A program made the position numbers and the translations under genes. From contig JAIESR010000045.1 in NCBI GenBank assembly GCA_019745775.1, forward strand, positions 1 through 64,000: a DNA stretch of 64,000 bases, read 5' to 3'. How positions within the stretch are numbered: position 1 is the stretch's first letter; each line of letters opens with the position of its first letter. The notes under the pieces were generated by a model, which made no database searches, was not told the DNA's origin, and saw only the letters and a program-made list of their open reading frames with translations. Below are positions 21,613 to 32,537 of this stretch, one piece after another. Origin of the DNA: Xanthobacteraceae bacterium (GTDB taxonomy: Bacteria > Pseudomonadota > Alphaproteobacteria > Rhizobiales > Xanthobacteraceae).

Positions 21613-21665
21613 CCCTTAAGACTTGAAATCGCAGGTTTTTGCGGTTTTTCCGGGAGACCGCCTCG

Positions 21666-22205
21666 TCAGCGCGGCGCCAGCACCATCACCACCTGACGGC
21701 CTTCGAAGCGCGGTTCCTGCTCGACTTTGGCGAATTTCGAGGTGTCTTCCTTGACGCGGTTGAGGAGCGCGGTGCCGAGCTCCTGGTGCGCCATCTCACG
21801 GCCGCGGAAGCGCAGCGTGATCTTCACCTTGTCGCCTTCTTCGAAGAAGCGCTGCATCGAGCGCATTTTCACGTCGTAGTCATGATCGTCGATCATCGGC
21901 CGGAGCTTGATCTCCTTGACCTCGACGACCTTCTGCTTTTTGCGGGCTTCGGCGGCCTTCTTCTGCGCCTGGTACTTGTACTTGCCGTAGTCCAGGATTT
22001 TGCAGACAGGCGGGACCGAGTTCGGCGCGATCTCTACCAGATCGAGTCCAGCTTCCTGGGCTCTGGCCAAGGCAATCTGGATGTCAGTCGGACCATGGTT
22101 GTGGCCGGTCTGATCGATCAATTGGACTTCGCGGACTCGGATCTCCTCGTTGACACGCGGACCGTCTTTCTGGACGGGCGGCGGAGCTCTCATCGGACGA
22201 CGAAT
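21666..22205 (-). CDS. infC: Translation initiation factor IF-3, ATT start
   Basis: Binds the 30S subunit and proofreads initiator tRNA and start codon. The body shows the N-domain [17 protein letters not shown], the linker [15 protein letters not shown] and the C-domain [16 protein letters not shown] place the start at ATT (22203-22205): AGGAGA precedes it by eight bases and the reading Ile/Met-Arg-Arg-Pro-Met-Arg-Ala matches the conserved rhizobial IF-3 N terminus. The in-frame ATG at 22193 would drop four conserved residues and has no ribosome-binding site. ATT is the classical autoregulatory start of infC. The product would be 179 aa. Confidence 0.93.
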   Translation of the reverse strand: MRRPMRAPPPVQKDGPRVNEEIRVREVQLIDQTGHNHGPTDIQIALARAQEAGLDLVEIAPNSVPPVCKILDYGKYKYQAQKKAAEARKKQKVVEVKEIKLRPMIDDHDYDVKMRSMQRFFEEGDKVKITLRFRGREMAHQELGTALLNRVKEDTSKFAKVEQEPRFEGRQVVMVLAPR

Positions 22206-22402
22206 GGCCTTAGTCTCCTATGCTGTTGCGCCAAGACCCGCCGAAGCGGGCCGTTGAAGGATCGGGACAAACCGGGCCCAAGTCAACGGCATTGCGGCCT
22301 AAATCGCCGTTTGGATAACGAATGTTGCTCCGTTGCACGGGCCGAGCGGACAACGGCGGGCGCCTCAAATGGGTTGCAGTCCCCAGGGGTTCAAGAGCCG
22401 GT

Positions 22403-23589
22403 TCAAGGCCGTCGGCGCGTTGTTACCTGCTCGTAAAGCCGAAGCGTCGGCTCGGCCGCGGCCTCGGTGTTGAAATTCGCCAGCGCCCAGGCCCGCCCGC
22501 GCGCCCCCATCGCGGCCCGGGCCGCCGGCGGCAGTGAGAACAGCCGGACCAGGGCGGTCGCCAGCGCCACCGAGTCGCCGGCCGAGAAACGCAGGCCCGT
22601 CATCCGGTCTTCGGCGACCGCGGGCGGCGCCAGCACCGCGTCCGGGCCGGCGCCGAGATCGGACACCACGACGGGCTTTGCCATCGCCTCGGCCTCGATG
22701 ATCGCGCGTTGCAATCCCTCGGGCTGGATCGCGGCATTGACCACCACCGTCGCGGCCGCAAACGCGGCCGGCATGTCGTCGGTCGGCCCAGCCATGCGGA
22801 TGACTTCGGTCGTGCTGGTACCGAGCACCAGGTCCCAGAGTTCGCCGGAGTAGCGCGACTTGCCTTGGTCCTCGCCGACGAACACGCACATGAAATCCTT
22901 CAGGCCCATGTCGTTGAGCCGCCGCACCGCGTCGACCACCACGTGATGGCCCTTGCGGCGAAGCATGCGGCCGACGACAAGAATAATCTTGGTGTCGCCG
23001 TAGACGCCCCAAGAACTGCGCACGGCGGCGACACGTTCCTGCGACACACGGGCCGGATCGAAGCGCTCGAAATCGATACTGGCCGGGATGACGGCGATCC
23101 GTTCCCACGGCGTCTTGTAGCGCTCGACCACGAGTTCGGCGATCTGATCGCTGATCGCGATCACGCTGTCGCCGCGCGCCATCACGCCGTTGTAAAGATG
23201 CTTGAAGAGGTTCTGATCGCGGAACCCCTTGTACCAGCTGGTCAGGAACGGGATGCCCGCGCGCTTCGCGGCATAGTAGGCGCTCCAGGCCGGTGCGCGC
23301 GCGTGCGCGTGAATCAGGTCGCAGCGCTGTTCGCGCGCGATCCGTGCCAGCGCCAGCGCATTGCGCACGATCTTGACCGGATTGGTGGTGTCTACCTTCA
23401 TCGCGATGAACGTCGCGCCCGCCGCGATGACATCGTCGACCATGCGGCCGCCGCTCGCGACGACGATCGGCCGGTGGCCGGCCGACGCGAGGATGCGCAC
23501 GAGCTGAACGGTTCCGGCATCGGCGGGCCGGCGTGCAGGCTTGGCGTCACGATCAGCGCCGTGAGCGGCCGCGCCGGTTTGGAAATCAT
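22403..23589 (-). CDS. GT4 glycosyltransferase with apparent -1 frameshift
   Basis: GT-B fold, family 4-type glycosyltransferase, probably cell-envelope or exopolysaccharide related. The C-terminal domain has the donor-site motifs LVVGRMLRRKGHHVVVDA and the EAEAMAKPVVVSD segment. The uninterrupted frame starts only at a GTG at 23500, inside the first Rossmann fold. The missing N terminus (MISKPARPLTALIVTPSLHAG, from 23589) is present in the other frame. Joining the two at about 23524 by a -1 shift restores full collinearity with the neighbouring paralogue. This is either a one-base assembly error or a real frameshift; the gene may be intact or dead accordingly. Confidence 0.75.
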
Positions 23590-23743
23590 GGACTGCAATG
23601 GCGCGGATTCAATCGGTGCGAGCGGAGCGGATCGATCCGCTCCGTGCACGAGACCGATTGCGGATGGCTGCGAACTCACCAACACCCCACTGGTTCGGCA
23701 GCGAACCGGTCGGTTCGCCGGACTCGATATCTCCATCCACCCG

Positions 23744-24955
23744 CTAAAGGTCGTCGCGCGCCAGGAGCGACGTATAGACCGACCGCATCGCGTCGGCAAC
23801 GCTCTCCGGCGCGAACATGTACTCTGCAAACTGCCGCGCACGGGCCGACATCTGGCGATACGCGGTGGCGTTCAGCGACAAGGCGAGGCCGAGCATCTGC
23901 GCGAATTCCGCCGAATCGCCGGGGTTCACGATCCAGCCGGTGCGCACATCCTCCGGCATCCGCGGCGGTGCGACGATGTGCTCGGCAAGCATGCCGACGT
24001 CGTTCGTCACCACCGGCCGGCCCATCGCCTGCGCCTGTGCCACGACGCGGCCGAGCAGCGGCGCCTCGATCGCCGGGACCGCGACGAAGTCGGACGCGGC
24101 AAATGCCGCCGGCATGTCGTCGCAGTGCCCGGTCATGCGGATCAGGTCGTCGACGTCCATGGCCTGCGCGCGCTTGAGGACGTCGCGCGAATATCTTGCG
24201 TGTGTCGTTCCTTCACCGACGACAACGATGACAAATCCGAGAACGCCGCCGTCGACGAGCGCGCGCGTTATCTCGGGCAGGAGGTTCTGACCGTTCCAGG
24301 GCGCCACCCGCCCCGGAACCATCACAACGCGGTCCTCGCGTGCGACGCGCCAGCGCTGGCGTTGCGCGTCCGCGCGTTCCGGCGAGACGGCGGCGGGGTC
24401 GTAGGTTGCGGTGTCGATCACCCGAGGCACGATCGTGATCTGCTCGGCGCGCAGGCCGTAACGTTCCATGATCGGACCGGCGGAATAGTTCGACGGCGCG
24501 ATCACGCGATGACCTTGCGCGAGCGCGCCGGCATAGCGTCCGCGGATTCCGGCGTAGAGGGGAACATCGGGCAGCGAGGTGACCAGCCAGCACGCGACCT
24601 TCGAGGTCGCGACGTGCGCGCTCCAGGCCGCGCCGGCGTCATAGGCGTGGATAATATCGATGCGTTCCTGGCCGATGAGATTTTCGATCTCACGCGCGTT
24701 GCGGCGCAGCCGCAACGGATTGACGCTGGCATTGACCATCGGGATCCATTCGCCGCCGGCGGTGGTCAGTTCGCTCACCAGCGACCCGCCTTCCGCCGCA
24801 ACCAGCGCGCGGGCGCCCGCGAGCAGCAGTACATGCGCGATGTTGACGGCGCTGCGGGCGGCAGGCTCCTCGTCGAGTTTGGGCACGATCTGGAGGATCG
24901 TCGCACCCGCCAGGGTGCGACGCGGGGCCGCCCGCTCGTCAAATCCGTCGCTCAC
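23744..24955 (-). CDS. GT4 glycosyltransferase
   Basis: Family 4-type GT-B glycosyltransferase (403 aa), paralogous to the next gene downstream. The N-terminal Rossmann domain begins ATILQIVPKLDEEPAARSAV, where other members have a Gly-rich acceptor loop. The donor-binding domain has MVPGRVAPWNGQNLLPEI and the late AQAQAMGRPVVTNDVG segment, though the usual EGFG Glu-x7-Glu pattern is weak (PLLGRVVAQAQAMG). GTG start at 24955. The two genes precede infC on the same strand and probably modify a surface glycan; the sugar is unknown. Confidence 0.85.
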   Translation of the reverse strand: MSDGFDERAAPRRTLAGATILQIVPKLDEEPAARSAVNIAHVLLLAGARALVAAEGGSLVSELTTAGGEWIPMVNASVNPLRLRRNAREIENLIGQERIDIIHAYDAGAAWSAHVATSKVACWLVTSLPDVPLYAGIRGRYAGALAQGHRVIAPSNYSAGPIMERYGLRAEQITIVPRVIDTATYDPAAVSPERADAQRQRWRVAREDRVVMVPGRVAPWNGQNLLPEITRALVDGGVLGFVIVVVGEGTTHARYSRDVLKRAQAMDVDDLIRMTGHCDDMPAAFAASDFVAVPAIEAPLLGRVVAQAQAMGRPVVTNDVGMLAEHIVAPPRMPEDVRTGWIVNPGDSAEFAQMLGLALSLNATAYRQMSARARQFAEYMFAPESVADAMRSVYTSLLARDDL

Positions 24956-25098
24956 GCCAACGATCCATCACAGCCATGATTCGAGGGACCGCCTGTCAGC
25001 ACTCAACCCCGTCGACTCTACGCTTGCTTCGGCGGCGGCCAGCGGCAAACACTGTTTACCGGAGAACGCGAGCGCGATCGTTTACGAAACGGTGCCGC

Positions 25099-25878
25099 AT
25101 GGACGATTCTTGCCTGAAAACGTTAGGCGTGGGAACTCCCGAGGCGGCGCGGCCGATTGCCGTCCGAACGCGCGGGGGCGCCTCGCCCGGCCTGTTCTGG
25201 CTCGGGGGCTTCAAGTCCGATATGCGCGGGACCAAGGCCGAGGCGCTCGACGCTTGGGCCGCCAAGAATGGTCGCGCCAGCGTCCGCTTCGACTATTCCG
25301 GGCATGGCGAGTCCGGCGGGACGTTTGCGGAAGGCACCATCGGCCGGTGGCTCGAAGAAAGCCTCGCTGTCTTTCGCAACTGCTGCACCGGTCCGCAGGT
25401 CGCGATCGGCTCCTCCATGGGCGGCTGGATCGCCCTGCTGCTGGCGCGCGAGCTTGCCCGGCAGGGCAACGAGGGCGGCCCGACGCTCGCCGGACTGGTT
25501 TTGATCGCGCCGGCGGTCGACTTCACGGAAGAACTGATATGGAAGCGCATGCCACCGGCGATCCAGCAGCAGATCACCGACACCGGCTCCTGGACGCGGC
25601 CGTCCGCCTATGACCCCGCGGGCTATCCGATCACCCGCGCCCTGATCGAGGAGGGCCGCAATCATCTCCTCCTTGGCGGCATGATCGAGACCGGCTGTCC
25701 GGTGCGCATCCTGCAGGGCGTGAAGGACGAAGATGTGCCATGGCAGCACGCCGTCGAGCTGACCTCGCGCTTCGCCCGCGACGACGTCGTGCTCACCCTG
25801 GTCAAGGACGGCGATCACCGGCTGTCGCGGCCGGAGGACATCGACCGGCTGATCGCGGCGGTGGCTGAGTTCAGGTAG
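25099..25878 (+). CDS. Alpha/beta hydrolase
   Basis: Serine hydrolase of the alpha/beta fold (259 aa) resembling palmitoyl-thioesterase/ABHD10-like proteins. Visible are the oxyanion region FWLGGFKSDMRGTKA, the nucleophile elbow GSSMGGW (Ser about residue 108), an Asp in LQGVKDEDVPW and the catalytic His in VKDGDHRLSRPEDI. No signal peptide, so it should be cytoplasmic. The start MDDSCLKTLGVG is uncertain since the ribosome-binding site is weak and the frame is open further upstream. Confidence 0.85.
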   Translation: MDDSCLKTLGVGTPEAARPIAVRTRGGASPGLFWLGGFKSDMRGTKAEALDAWAAKNGRASVRFDYSGHGESGGTFAEGTIGRWLEESLAVFRNCCTGPQVAIGSSMGGWIALLLARELARQGNEGGPTLAGLVLIAPAVDFTEELIWKRMPPAIQQQITDTGSWTRPSAYDPAGYPITRALIEEGRNHLLLGGMIETGCPVRILQGVKDEDVPWQHAVELTSRFARDDVVLTLVKDGDHRLSRPEDIDRLIAAVAEFR

Positions 25879-25910
25879 TTCGGTGCTGCGAAGTTCGGCC
25901 GGCTCTCTCC

Positions 25911-25982
25911 CCGCTCATTCCCGCGCAAGCGGGAATCCACTCTTGATCCAGACTGGGTCCCCGCTTTCGCGGGGACGAGCGG
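25911..25982 (+). repeat. 72-bp inverted dispersed repeat, family A, copy 1
   Basis: Two hairpins back to back: ATTCCCGCGCAAGCGGGAAT and GTCCCCGCTTTCGCGGGGAC, bounded by CCGCTC...GAGCGG. The same 72-base unit occurs in the opposite orientation at 29741-29812, with most differences limited to the central spacer and similarity running a little way into a CTCTCTCC flank. It fills the gap between two convergent genes and could act as a bidirectional transcription stop or be a mobile palindrome. Confidence 0.85.
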
Positions 25983-25991
25983 AACGAGAGG

Positions 25992-26873
25992 TCATGTATC
26001 CAGCGGATCGCGGGCTTCGTAGCCGCCCTCGAACAGCGCGCGCAGCCCTTCGCGATAGGTCGGATAGCGCAACGTCACGCCGAGCGCCGTCTTGAGCTTG
26101 TCGTTCTTTACCCGCACGCAGCCGGCATAGAAACTCAGCGCCATCGGCGTGAGGATCTTTTGCGCCTCCTCCATCGACAGCTCCTGTGGCGGATCGATGC
26201 CGAGGAGCTTGGCCGCCATCAGCACCTGATCGGAATAGGGCGCTGGCTCGTCATCGGTGACGTTGAAGATGCCGTTTGCCTTGCGGGCGAAGGCAGCCTC
26301 GATCGCCTGCGCGATGTCGGCGACGTGGATGCGGTTGAACACGTGCCCCGGCTTGGCGATGCGATGGGCGCGGCCAGCGAGCAGCCGCGTGAACACGTTC
26401 TGCCCCGGCCCGTAGATGCCGGCGAGCCGCACCACCGCGACCGGCACGCCGCGCCGCTGCCCGATCGCCTGCCAGGCTTCTTCGGCACGCAATCTTGCGC
26501 CGCCGCGGGCGTGGGCGGGGACCGTCGTCGCGGTCTCGTCCACCCAGGCGCCGTTGTGGTCGCCATAGACGCCGAGCGAGGAGAGATAGACGATCGATTG
26601 AAGCTTCGGCGCGGATGCAATCTCGCCGCCGAGCGCCGCCGCGATCGGGTCGCCTGCCTCCGTCGGCGTGGGCGACAGCAGGAGGTGCGCGGCCGCCGCG
26701 ACGGCGTCGCGCACTTCATCCGAGGGCTCGGCGGCGTCGAACCCCAGCACCTCCACGTGAGCCGCGGGCTTTGGCGTGCGCGACGTGCCGATGATGCGAT
26801 CGAAGCGCGCGCCGAATTCGGCGACGTAGTAACGCGCGCAATAGCCGAGCCCGAGGCAGAGCAGCGTCGCCAT
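25992..26873 (-). CDS. NAD(P)-dependent SDR/epimerase family protein
   Basis: Extended short-chain dehydrogenase-like protein (293 aa), closest in appearance to the YeeZ-type NAD-dependent epimerase group. The nucleotide loop is LLCLGLGYCARYYV, a variant of GxxGxxG; the Ser and downstream region VYLSSLGVYGDHNGAWVDE and IYGPGQNVFTRLLAG are typical. The usual YxxxK is not obvious. The ATG directly abuts the queG stop (TGAATG), so it is coupled to gst-queG. Substrate unknown. Confidence 0.85.
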   Translation of the reverse strand: MATLLCLGLGYCARYYVAEFGARFDRIIGTSRTPKPAAHVEVLGFDAAEPSDEVRDAVAAAAHLLLSPTPTEAGDPIAAALGGEIASAPKLQSIVYLSSLGVYGDHNGAWVDETATTVPAHARGGARLRAEEAWQAIGQRRGVPVAVVRLAGIYGPGQNVFTRLLAGRAHRIAKPGHVFNRIHVADIAQAIEAAFARKANGIFNVTDDEPAPYSDQVLMAAKLLGIDPPQELSMEEAQKILTPMALSFYAGCVRVKNDKLKTALGVTLRYPTYREGLRALFEGGYEARDPLDT

Positions 26874-28027
<1,154 letters not shown>

Positions 28028-28031
<4 letters not shown>

Positions 28032-28720
28032 AAGTCGAGGTCGGCGTAGGTCTTCGACGGCGGGATGCCGGCCATGGTCTCGGTCAGCAGCGGACGGAAC
28101 GACGGCCGCGATTTCAGCCGCGCGTACCAGTTCTTGGCGGTTTCGTCTTCGCTCCACGGCACATCGCCTAGATAGTCGGCTGCCGATAAATGCGCGGCGG
28201 CAGCCAGGTCGGCATAGGTCAGCTCATTGCCGGCGAGCCAATCGCGCGCCCGTACCAGCCATCCAATATAAGCAAGATGATAGCGAATGTTATGGCGGGC
28301 CGCGCGGATCACCTCGGTATCCGGCGCGCCGCCGCCCTGCTCGACCGGCAAATGGCGCTTGTAGAACCGCTCGACGGTCAGCGGCCCGCTGACCTCGGCG
28401 AAGAACTTGTCGTTGAACCAGCTCATCAGCCGGCGGACCTCGACCCGCGGGCCGGTGTCCTGCGGCATCAGGCGGCGGTCGCCGAGCTTGCCGCCGAGGG
28501 TCTCGTCGAGGAACTCGGCGATGATCGCCGCCCCCGGCACTGGCGGCTGTCCCTCTTCGACCAGCACCGGCGTCGTGCCGGCCGGGTTGATCACTAGGAA
28601 GTCCCGCCGCCGTTCCCAGGTCCGCTCCTCGATCAGCCGCACATCGACGCCGTACTCGTTGAGCGCGAGCCGCACGAAGCGCGAATGCGGGCAGAAGGTG
28701 TGGTGAAACAGGGTGGACAT
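28028..28720 (-). CDS. Glutathione S-transferase family protein
   Basis: Cytosolic GST-fold protein (230 aa). The thioredoxin-like N-terminal domain begins [20 protein letters not shown], with FCPHS in the place of the catalytic Ser/Cys, and the glutathione-binding [14 protein letters not shown] carries the cis-Pro. The all-alpha C-terminal domain contains [20 protein letters not shown]. It is first in a gst-queG-SDR operon with overlapping ends. Its role beside a tRNA-modification gene is not evident. The 200 bases between it and the divergent uppP gene hold no gene I can support. Confidence 0.9.
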
Positions 28721-28920
28721 GAAATGGTGTTAGCGAATCCGCGGGGCCTGTGCCATCGGCAATCGCAGGGCTGGTGACGTGCCTTCTATCCCCGGCATTT
28801 TTCAGGCTTTTTCGTTGCCAGCGGGTTGATGTTGGGGGAAAAGCGGCCCCGGGACGGTTTCACCGCAACGCGCGACCGGGCAACTGGTTTGGCCCGCCTT
28901 GTCGCGCTGGAGTCTTTCCG

Positions 28921-29727
28921 ATGTCGCTCGATATCTTCAAGGCCTTCCTGCTCGGCGTGATCGAAGGCCTCACCGAATTCCTGCCGGTATCATCGACCGG
29001 CCATCTGCTGCTGCTGGAACGGTTCTTCGGCTTCGACGACGACCAGTTCGGCAAGACCTTCGTGGTCCTGATCCAGCTCGGCGCGATCCTGGCGATCCTG
29101 TCGATCTACTTCCTGCGGCTCTGGAAGATCGCGCTCGGCTTCTTCACCGATCCTGCCGCGCGCCGCTTCGTGATCGGCGTGCTGATCGCGTTCCTGCCCG
29201 CGGCGATCATCGGCGCGCTGGCGCACGGATTCATCAAGGGCGTCCTGTTCAATGCCTGGGTCGTGTGCTTCACGCTGATCGTCGGCGGCGCGATCCTGCT
29301 TTGGGTCGATTCGCTCGACCTCAAGCCGCGCTATCGCGACGCCACGACATTCTCGCTCGGCACCTATCTCATCATCGGGCTCGCGCAATGCCTGGCGATG
29401 ATCCCGGGCGTGTCGCGCTCCGGTGCCACCATCGTGTCGGGGATGCTGCTCGGCGCCGACAAGCGCTCGGCGGCGGAGTTCTCGTTCTTCCTCGCGATCC
29501 CGACCATGGCCGGGGCGTTCACCTACGATCTCTACAAGAACCACGCGCTGATGACCGCCGACAACATCTTGCTAGTCGTGATCGGCTTCGTCACGTCGTT
29601 CGTGGTGGCGTTCTTCGTGGTGAAGACGCTGCTCGACTATGTGTCGCGTCACGGCTTCGCGCTGTTCGCGTGGTGGCGCGTGCTGGTCGGCTCGCTTGGG
29701 CTCATCGGTTTGGCGATGGGGTATTGA
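28921..29727 (+). CDS. uppP: Undecaprenyl-diphosphatase
   Basis: Inner-membrane BacA-type phosphatase that recycles undecaprenyl pyrophosphate for peptidoglycan and LPS synthesis; overexpression gives bacitracin resistance. The two signatures [14 protein letters not shown] (residues about 17-30) and [10 protein letters not shown] are complete, and about eight hydrophobic helices span the 268 residues. Start MSLDIFKAF follows GGAG by eight bases; the frame is open further upstream but without similarity. Confidence 0.97.
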   Translation: MSLDIFKAFLLGVIEGLTEFLPVSSTGHLLLLERFFGFDDDQFGKTFVVLIQLGAILAILSIYFLRLWKIALGFFTDPAARRFVIGVLIAFLPAAIIGALAHGFIKGVLFNAWVVCFTLIVGGAILLWVDSLDLKPRYRDATTFSLGTYLIIGLAQCLAMIPGVSRSGATIVSGMLLGADKRSAAEFSFFLAIPTMAGAFTYDLYKNHALMTADNILLVVIGFVTSFVVAFFVVKTLLDYVSRHGFALFAWWRVLVGSLGLIGLAMGY

Positions 29728-29740
29728 ACACTCCGTTTAT

Positions 29741-29812
29741 CCGCTCGTCCCCGCGAAAGCGGGGACCCAGTCTAGTTTAAGCCTGGATTCCCGCTTGCGC
29801 GGGAATGAGCGG
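29741..29812 (-). repeat. 72-bp inverted dispersed repeat, family A, copy 2
   Basis: Reverse-oriented copy of the element at 25911-25982: same length, same GTCCCCGC/GCGGGGAC and ATTCCCGC/GCGGGAAT hairpins, same CCGCTC...GAGCGG ends, with a diverged central spacer. It begins 13 bases after the uppP stop and fills the gap before convergent lldD. With copy 1 it brackets the gst-queG-SDR and uppP genes. Confidence 0.85.
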
Positions 29813-29832
29813 AGGAGAGAGCCCGATGCAAA

Positions 29833-30978
29833 CTAGCGTGCGATCACGTCGGGGCTGACCGACGTCACGTCGCGCGTGCCGGTGAGCGCCATGGTCACTT
29901 CGAGCTCGGCGCGGATCAGGTCGAGGGCGCGCTTGACGCCGGCTTCGCCGCCGGCGGCGAGGCCGTAGAGGAAGGCGCGGCCGATCAGGCAGCCGCGCGC
30001 GCCATGCGCCAGCGCCTTGAGCACGTCCTGGCCGGAGCGCACGCCGCCGTCGAACAGCACCTCGAGGCGGTCGCCCACCGCACCGGCGATCGCCGGCAGC
30101 GACGCGATCGAAGACCGCGCGCCGTCGAGCTGGCGGCCGCCATGGTTCGAGACCACGATGCCGTCGACGCCGGCCGACGCCGCGAGCTTAGCGTCCTCGA
30201 CGTCGAGGATGCCCTTCAGCACGATCTTGCCCGGCCAGACGCTCCGCACCCAGTCGATGTCGCGCCAGTTGAGCGTGCGGTCGTAATTGTTGTTGGCCCA
30301 GCCGCCCGACGGCACCGCGCCCTGCCGCTTGCCCTGGCTCGCGAGATAGAGATCGACGTTGCCGAAGGAGCGGCGCTTCGAGCGCATGACGTCCATGATC
30401 CAGCGCGGGCGGATCGCGAGGTCGAGCGCGTTGCGCATGGTCAGCCGCGGCGGCACGGTCAGGCCGTTCTTGAGGTCCATGTGGCGCTGGCCGCGCATCG
30501 GCAGGTCGACGGTGACGAACAGCGCCGAGCAGTTCGCCGCCTTGGCCCGCTCGATCATCGCTTTGCAGAAGCCGCGGTCGCGGAACATGTAGAGCTGGTA
30601 CCAGAACGGCTGCGCCGTCGCGTCGCGCACGTCCTCGATGGTGCAGATCGACATGGTCGAGAGGCAGAGCCGCGTGCCGGCGGCCTGCGCGGCGCGCGCG
30701 CCCTGCACCTCGCCGTCGCGGGCGAACAAGCCGGCCATGCCGGTCGGCGCGATCGCGACCGGCAGCGAGAGCTCTTCGCCCAGCATCGTGGTGGCGACCG
30801 AGATCTGCGAGACGTCGATCAGCACGCGCTGGCGCAGCCTGATGGCGTCGAGATCGGCGCGGTTGGCGGCGAGCGTCAGCTCGTTATAGGAGCCACGCTC
30901 GCAATAGTCGAACAGCGCGCGCGGCAGCCGCCGCCGCGCGACCTGGCGCAGGTCCTCGACGTTGGTGATGACGCTCAC
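29833..30978 (-). CDS. lldD: FMN-dependent alpha-hydroxy-acid dehydrogenase (LldD-like)
   Basis: TIM-barrel flavoenzyme oxidising L-lactate or a related 2-hydroxy acid and passing electrons to the respiratory chain. The catalytic His lies in VSNHGGRQLDGA, FMN contacts in VAIAPTGMAGLF and LFDGGVRSGQDVLKAL, and the N terminus ITNVEDLRQVARRRLPRALFDY is typical. The GTG start (30978) overlaps the TGA of the upstream NDUFA9-like gene as GTGA, giving 381 aa; an open frame continues upstream only as shadow of that gene. L-lactate is the likeliest substrate, with glycolate or mandelate possible. Confidence 0.9.
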   Translation of the reverse strand: MSVITNVEDLRQVARRRLPRALFDYCERGSYNELTLAANRADLDAIRLRQRVLIDVSQISVATTMLGEELSLPVAIAPTGMAGLFARDGEVQGARAAQAAGTRLCLSTMSICTIEDVRDATAQPFWYQLYMFRDRGFCKAMIERAKAANCSALFVTVDLPMRGQRHMDLKNGLTVPPRLTMRNALDLAIRPRWIMDVMRSKRRSFGNVDLYLASQGKRQGAVPSGGWANNNYDRTLNWRDIDWVRSVWPGKIVLKGILDVEDAKLAASAGVDGIVVSNHGGRQLDGARSSIASLPAIAGAVGDRLEVLFDGGVRSGQDVLKALAHGARGCLIGRAFLYGLAAGGEAGVKRALDLIRAELEVTMALTGTRDVTSVSPDVIAR

Positions 30979-31967
30979 GGGACGCCGTTCTTGACCTTGA
31001 ACTGGCCGGTCTTGCGGAATCGCCAAAGGTAAGTCGGCGCGATCGCTTCCATCGCGGTGGGCGCGATGCCGAGCGCTTCGAGCGTGCGGCCCTCGCGCCT
31101 GGCGGCGTCGCTCACGACATTGTCGGACTTGAGCAGCCTGACCTGATCGACGGTCAGGAGCGGCTTCGGCAGCAATTGCAGGAACCAGGCCTGCACCTCG
31201 GCGACCGCGAACGGCAGCGGTACCGGGAGCCGGTTCCGGCCGGTCACCTGGAGCACGTACTGCATCAGTTCCTTGAACGTCCGCACCTCCGGGCCGCCGA
31301 GCTCGTAGATGCCGCCGGGTTTCGTGTGGCCCTCGACCGCCCGGACAACGGCGGTGGCGACGTCGCCCACATAGACCGGCTGGAAGCGGGTGTGCCCGCC
31401 GCCGACCAGCGGCAGCGCCGGCGCGAACATGGCGAGCGCGGCGAAGCGGTTGAAGAAATCGTCCTCCGGCCCGAACACGACCGACGGCCGCAGGATGGTG
31501 GCGTCCGGCCGCGCCGCGAGCACCAGCTTTTCGCCCATGGCCTTGGAGCGCGCATAGGACGAGGCCGAATTCTCGTCGGCACCGATCGCCGAGACGTGCA
31601 CCACGCGCGCGCCGTGCGCGGCCGCCGCGAGTGCCACCGATTCGGCGCCGAACGCCTGCACGGTGTCGAAGCTCTGCTTCCCGCGCTCGAACAGGATGCC
31701 GACTAGGTTGATCAGCACGTTGGCGCCGCGCGCCGCCGCCTCGACCGAGCCGGGGTAGCGCAGGTTCGCCTGCACGGCGTGAATCTGGCCGACCCGGCCG
31801 AGCGGCTGGAGGTGGCCGGCGAGGTCCGGCCGCCGCACCGCGACGCGGATGCGGTAGCCGCGCTTGCACAGCGCCCGGATCACGTGCCGGCCGAGGAAGC
31901 CCGAGCCGCCATAGACCGTGATCAGCTTGTCGACATTGGCCTGGGTGATGTCGTCGGGGCTTGCCAT
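30975..31967 (-). CDS. Complex I NDUFA9-like NAD-dependent epimerase family protein
   Basis: Atypical SDR protein (330 aa) of the NDUFA9-type subfamily; the mitochondrial member is a supernumerary subunit of respiratory complex I. The NAD(P) loop is ITVYGGSGFLGRHVIRAL, and HVSAIGADENSASSYARSKAMGE holds the SDR Tyr-x-x-x-Lys. The start at MASPDDITQANVDK is chosen because the open frame upstream runs back across the tRNA-Leu gene. It is translationally coupled to lldD (GTGA overlap), which suggests a respiratory connection. Confidence 0.87.
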   Translation of the reverse strand: MASPDDITQANVDKLITVYGGSGFLGRHVIRALCKRGYRIRVAVRRPDLAGHLQPLGRVGQIHAVQANLRYPGSVEAAARGANVLINLVGILFERGKQSFDTVQAFGAESVALAAAAHGARVVHVSAIGADENSASSYARSKAMGEKLVLAARPDATILRPSVVFGPEDDFFNRFAALAMFAPALPLVGGGHTRFQPVYVGDVATAVVRAVEGHTKPGGIYELGGPEVRTFKELMQYVLQVTGRNRLPVPLPFAVAEVQAWFLQLLPKPLLTVDQVRLLKSDNVVSDAARREGRTLEALGIAPTAMEAIAPTYLWRFRKTGQFKVKNGVP

Positions 31968-32103
31968 GCGCGCTCGGCTCGGTGAACTGGCTCGTCTGAC
32001 GCGAGGTTCCGCTGCGGAATACCGGATCGGTGGGAGGCTGTATAGGGGCCGCATCCGAGCCATTTGACAAGGCAAAGAGCCAACCTTACCTATCCGCTCC
32101 AGT

Positions 32104-32188
<85 letters not shown>

Positions 32189-32231
32189 ACTCGATCAATC
32201 GATTTCGACAACGATACTGGCTAGCGCGGCT

Positions 32232-32483
32232 TTAGCGGGGGCCGGGGCCGTAGGTCGGCGCCGGCCGTTCGACCAGCTCACGGTGGCGCTGCTGCATGCG
32301 CACGTCGCGCGAGGATGCGAGCCCGGAGACGCAGTCGTCGTGCTGCTTGGTCTGAGGCTTGTAGCCGCGCTCGGTGCATCGCTGCTCGTCGCGCGCCGTC
32401 TGTTGCTCGGGCGACGTCGTGCAGGCGGCGACAAGGCCGGACAGCGCGGCCAGGAAGATCAGGCGGGAGAATGCAGGGGTCAT
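32232..32483 (-). CDS. Small predicted lipoprotein
   Basis: Short protein (83 aa) with a lipoprotein signal: MTPAFSRLIFLAALSGLVAAC, where LVAAC is the lipobox, Cys about residue 21. The mature part is polar, contains two further Cys (RCTERGY and DDCVSG) and ends in a Pro-rich tail. No family recognised. The ATG at 32483 is preferred over an upstream one because it starts the signal peptide. It lies 54 bases after the MFS gene and may be cotranscribed. Confidence 0.65.
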   Translation of the reverse strand: MTPAFSRLIFLAALSGLVAACTTSPEQQTARDEQRCTERGYKPQTKQHDDCVSGLASSRDVRMQQRHRELVERPAPTYGPGPR

Positions 32484-32537
32484 GCCCCTGCGGGTAGCGG
32501 CCAATTGCGCTGATTTTCGGGCGCGTGCGGCCATCGA

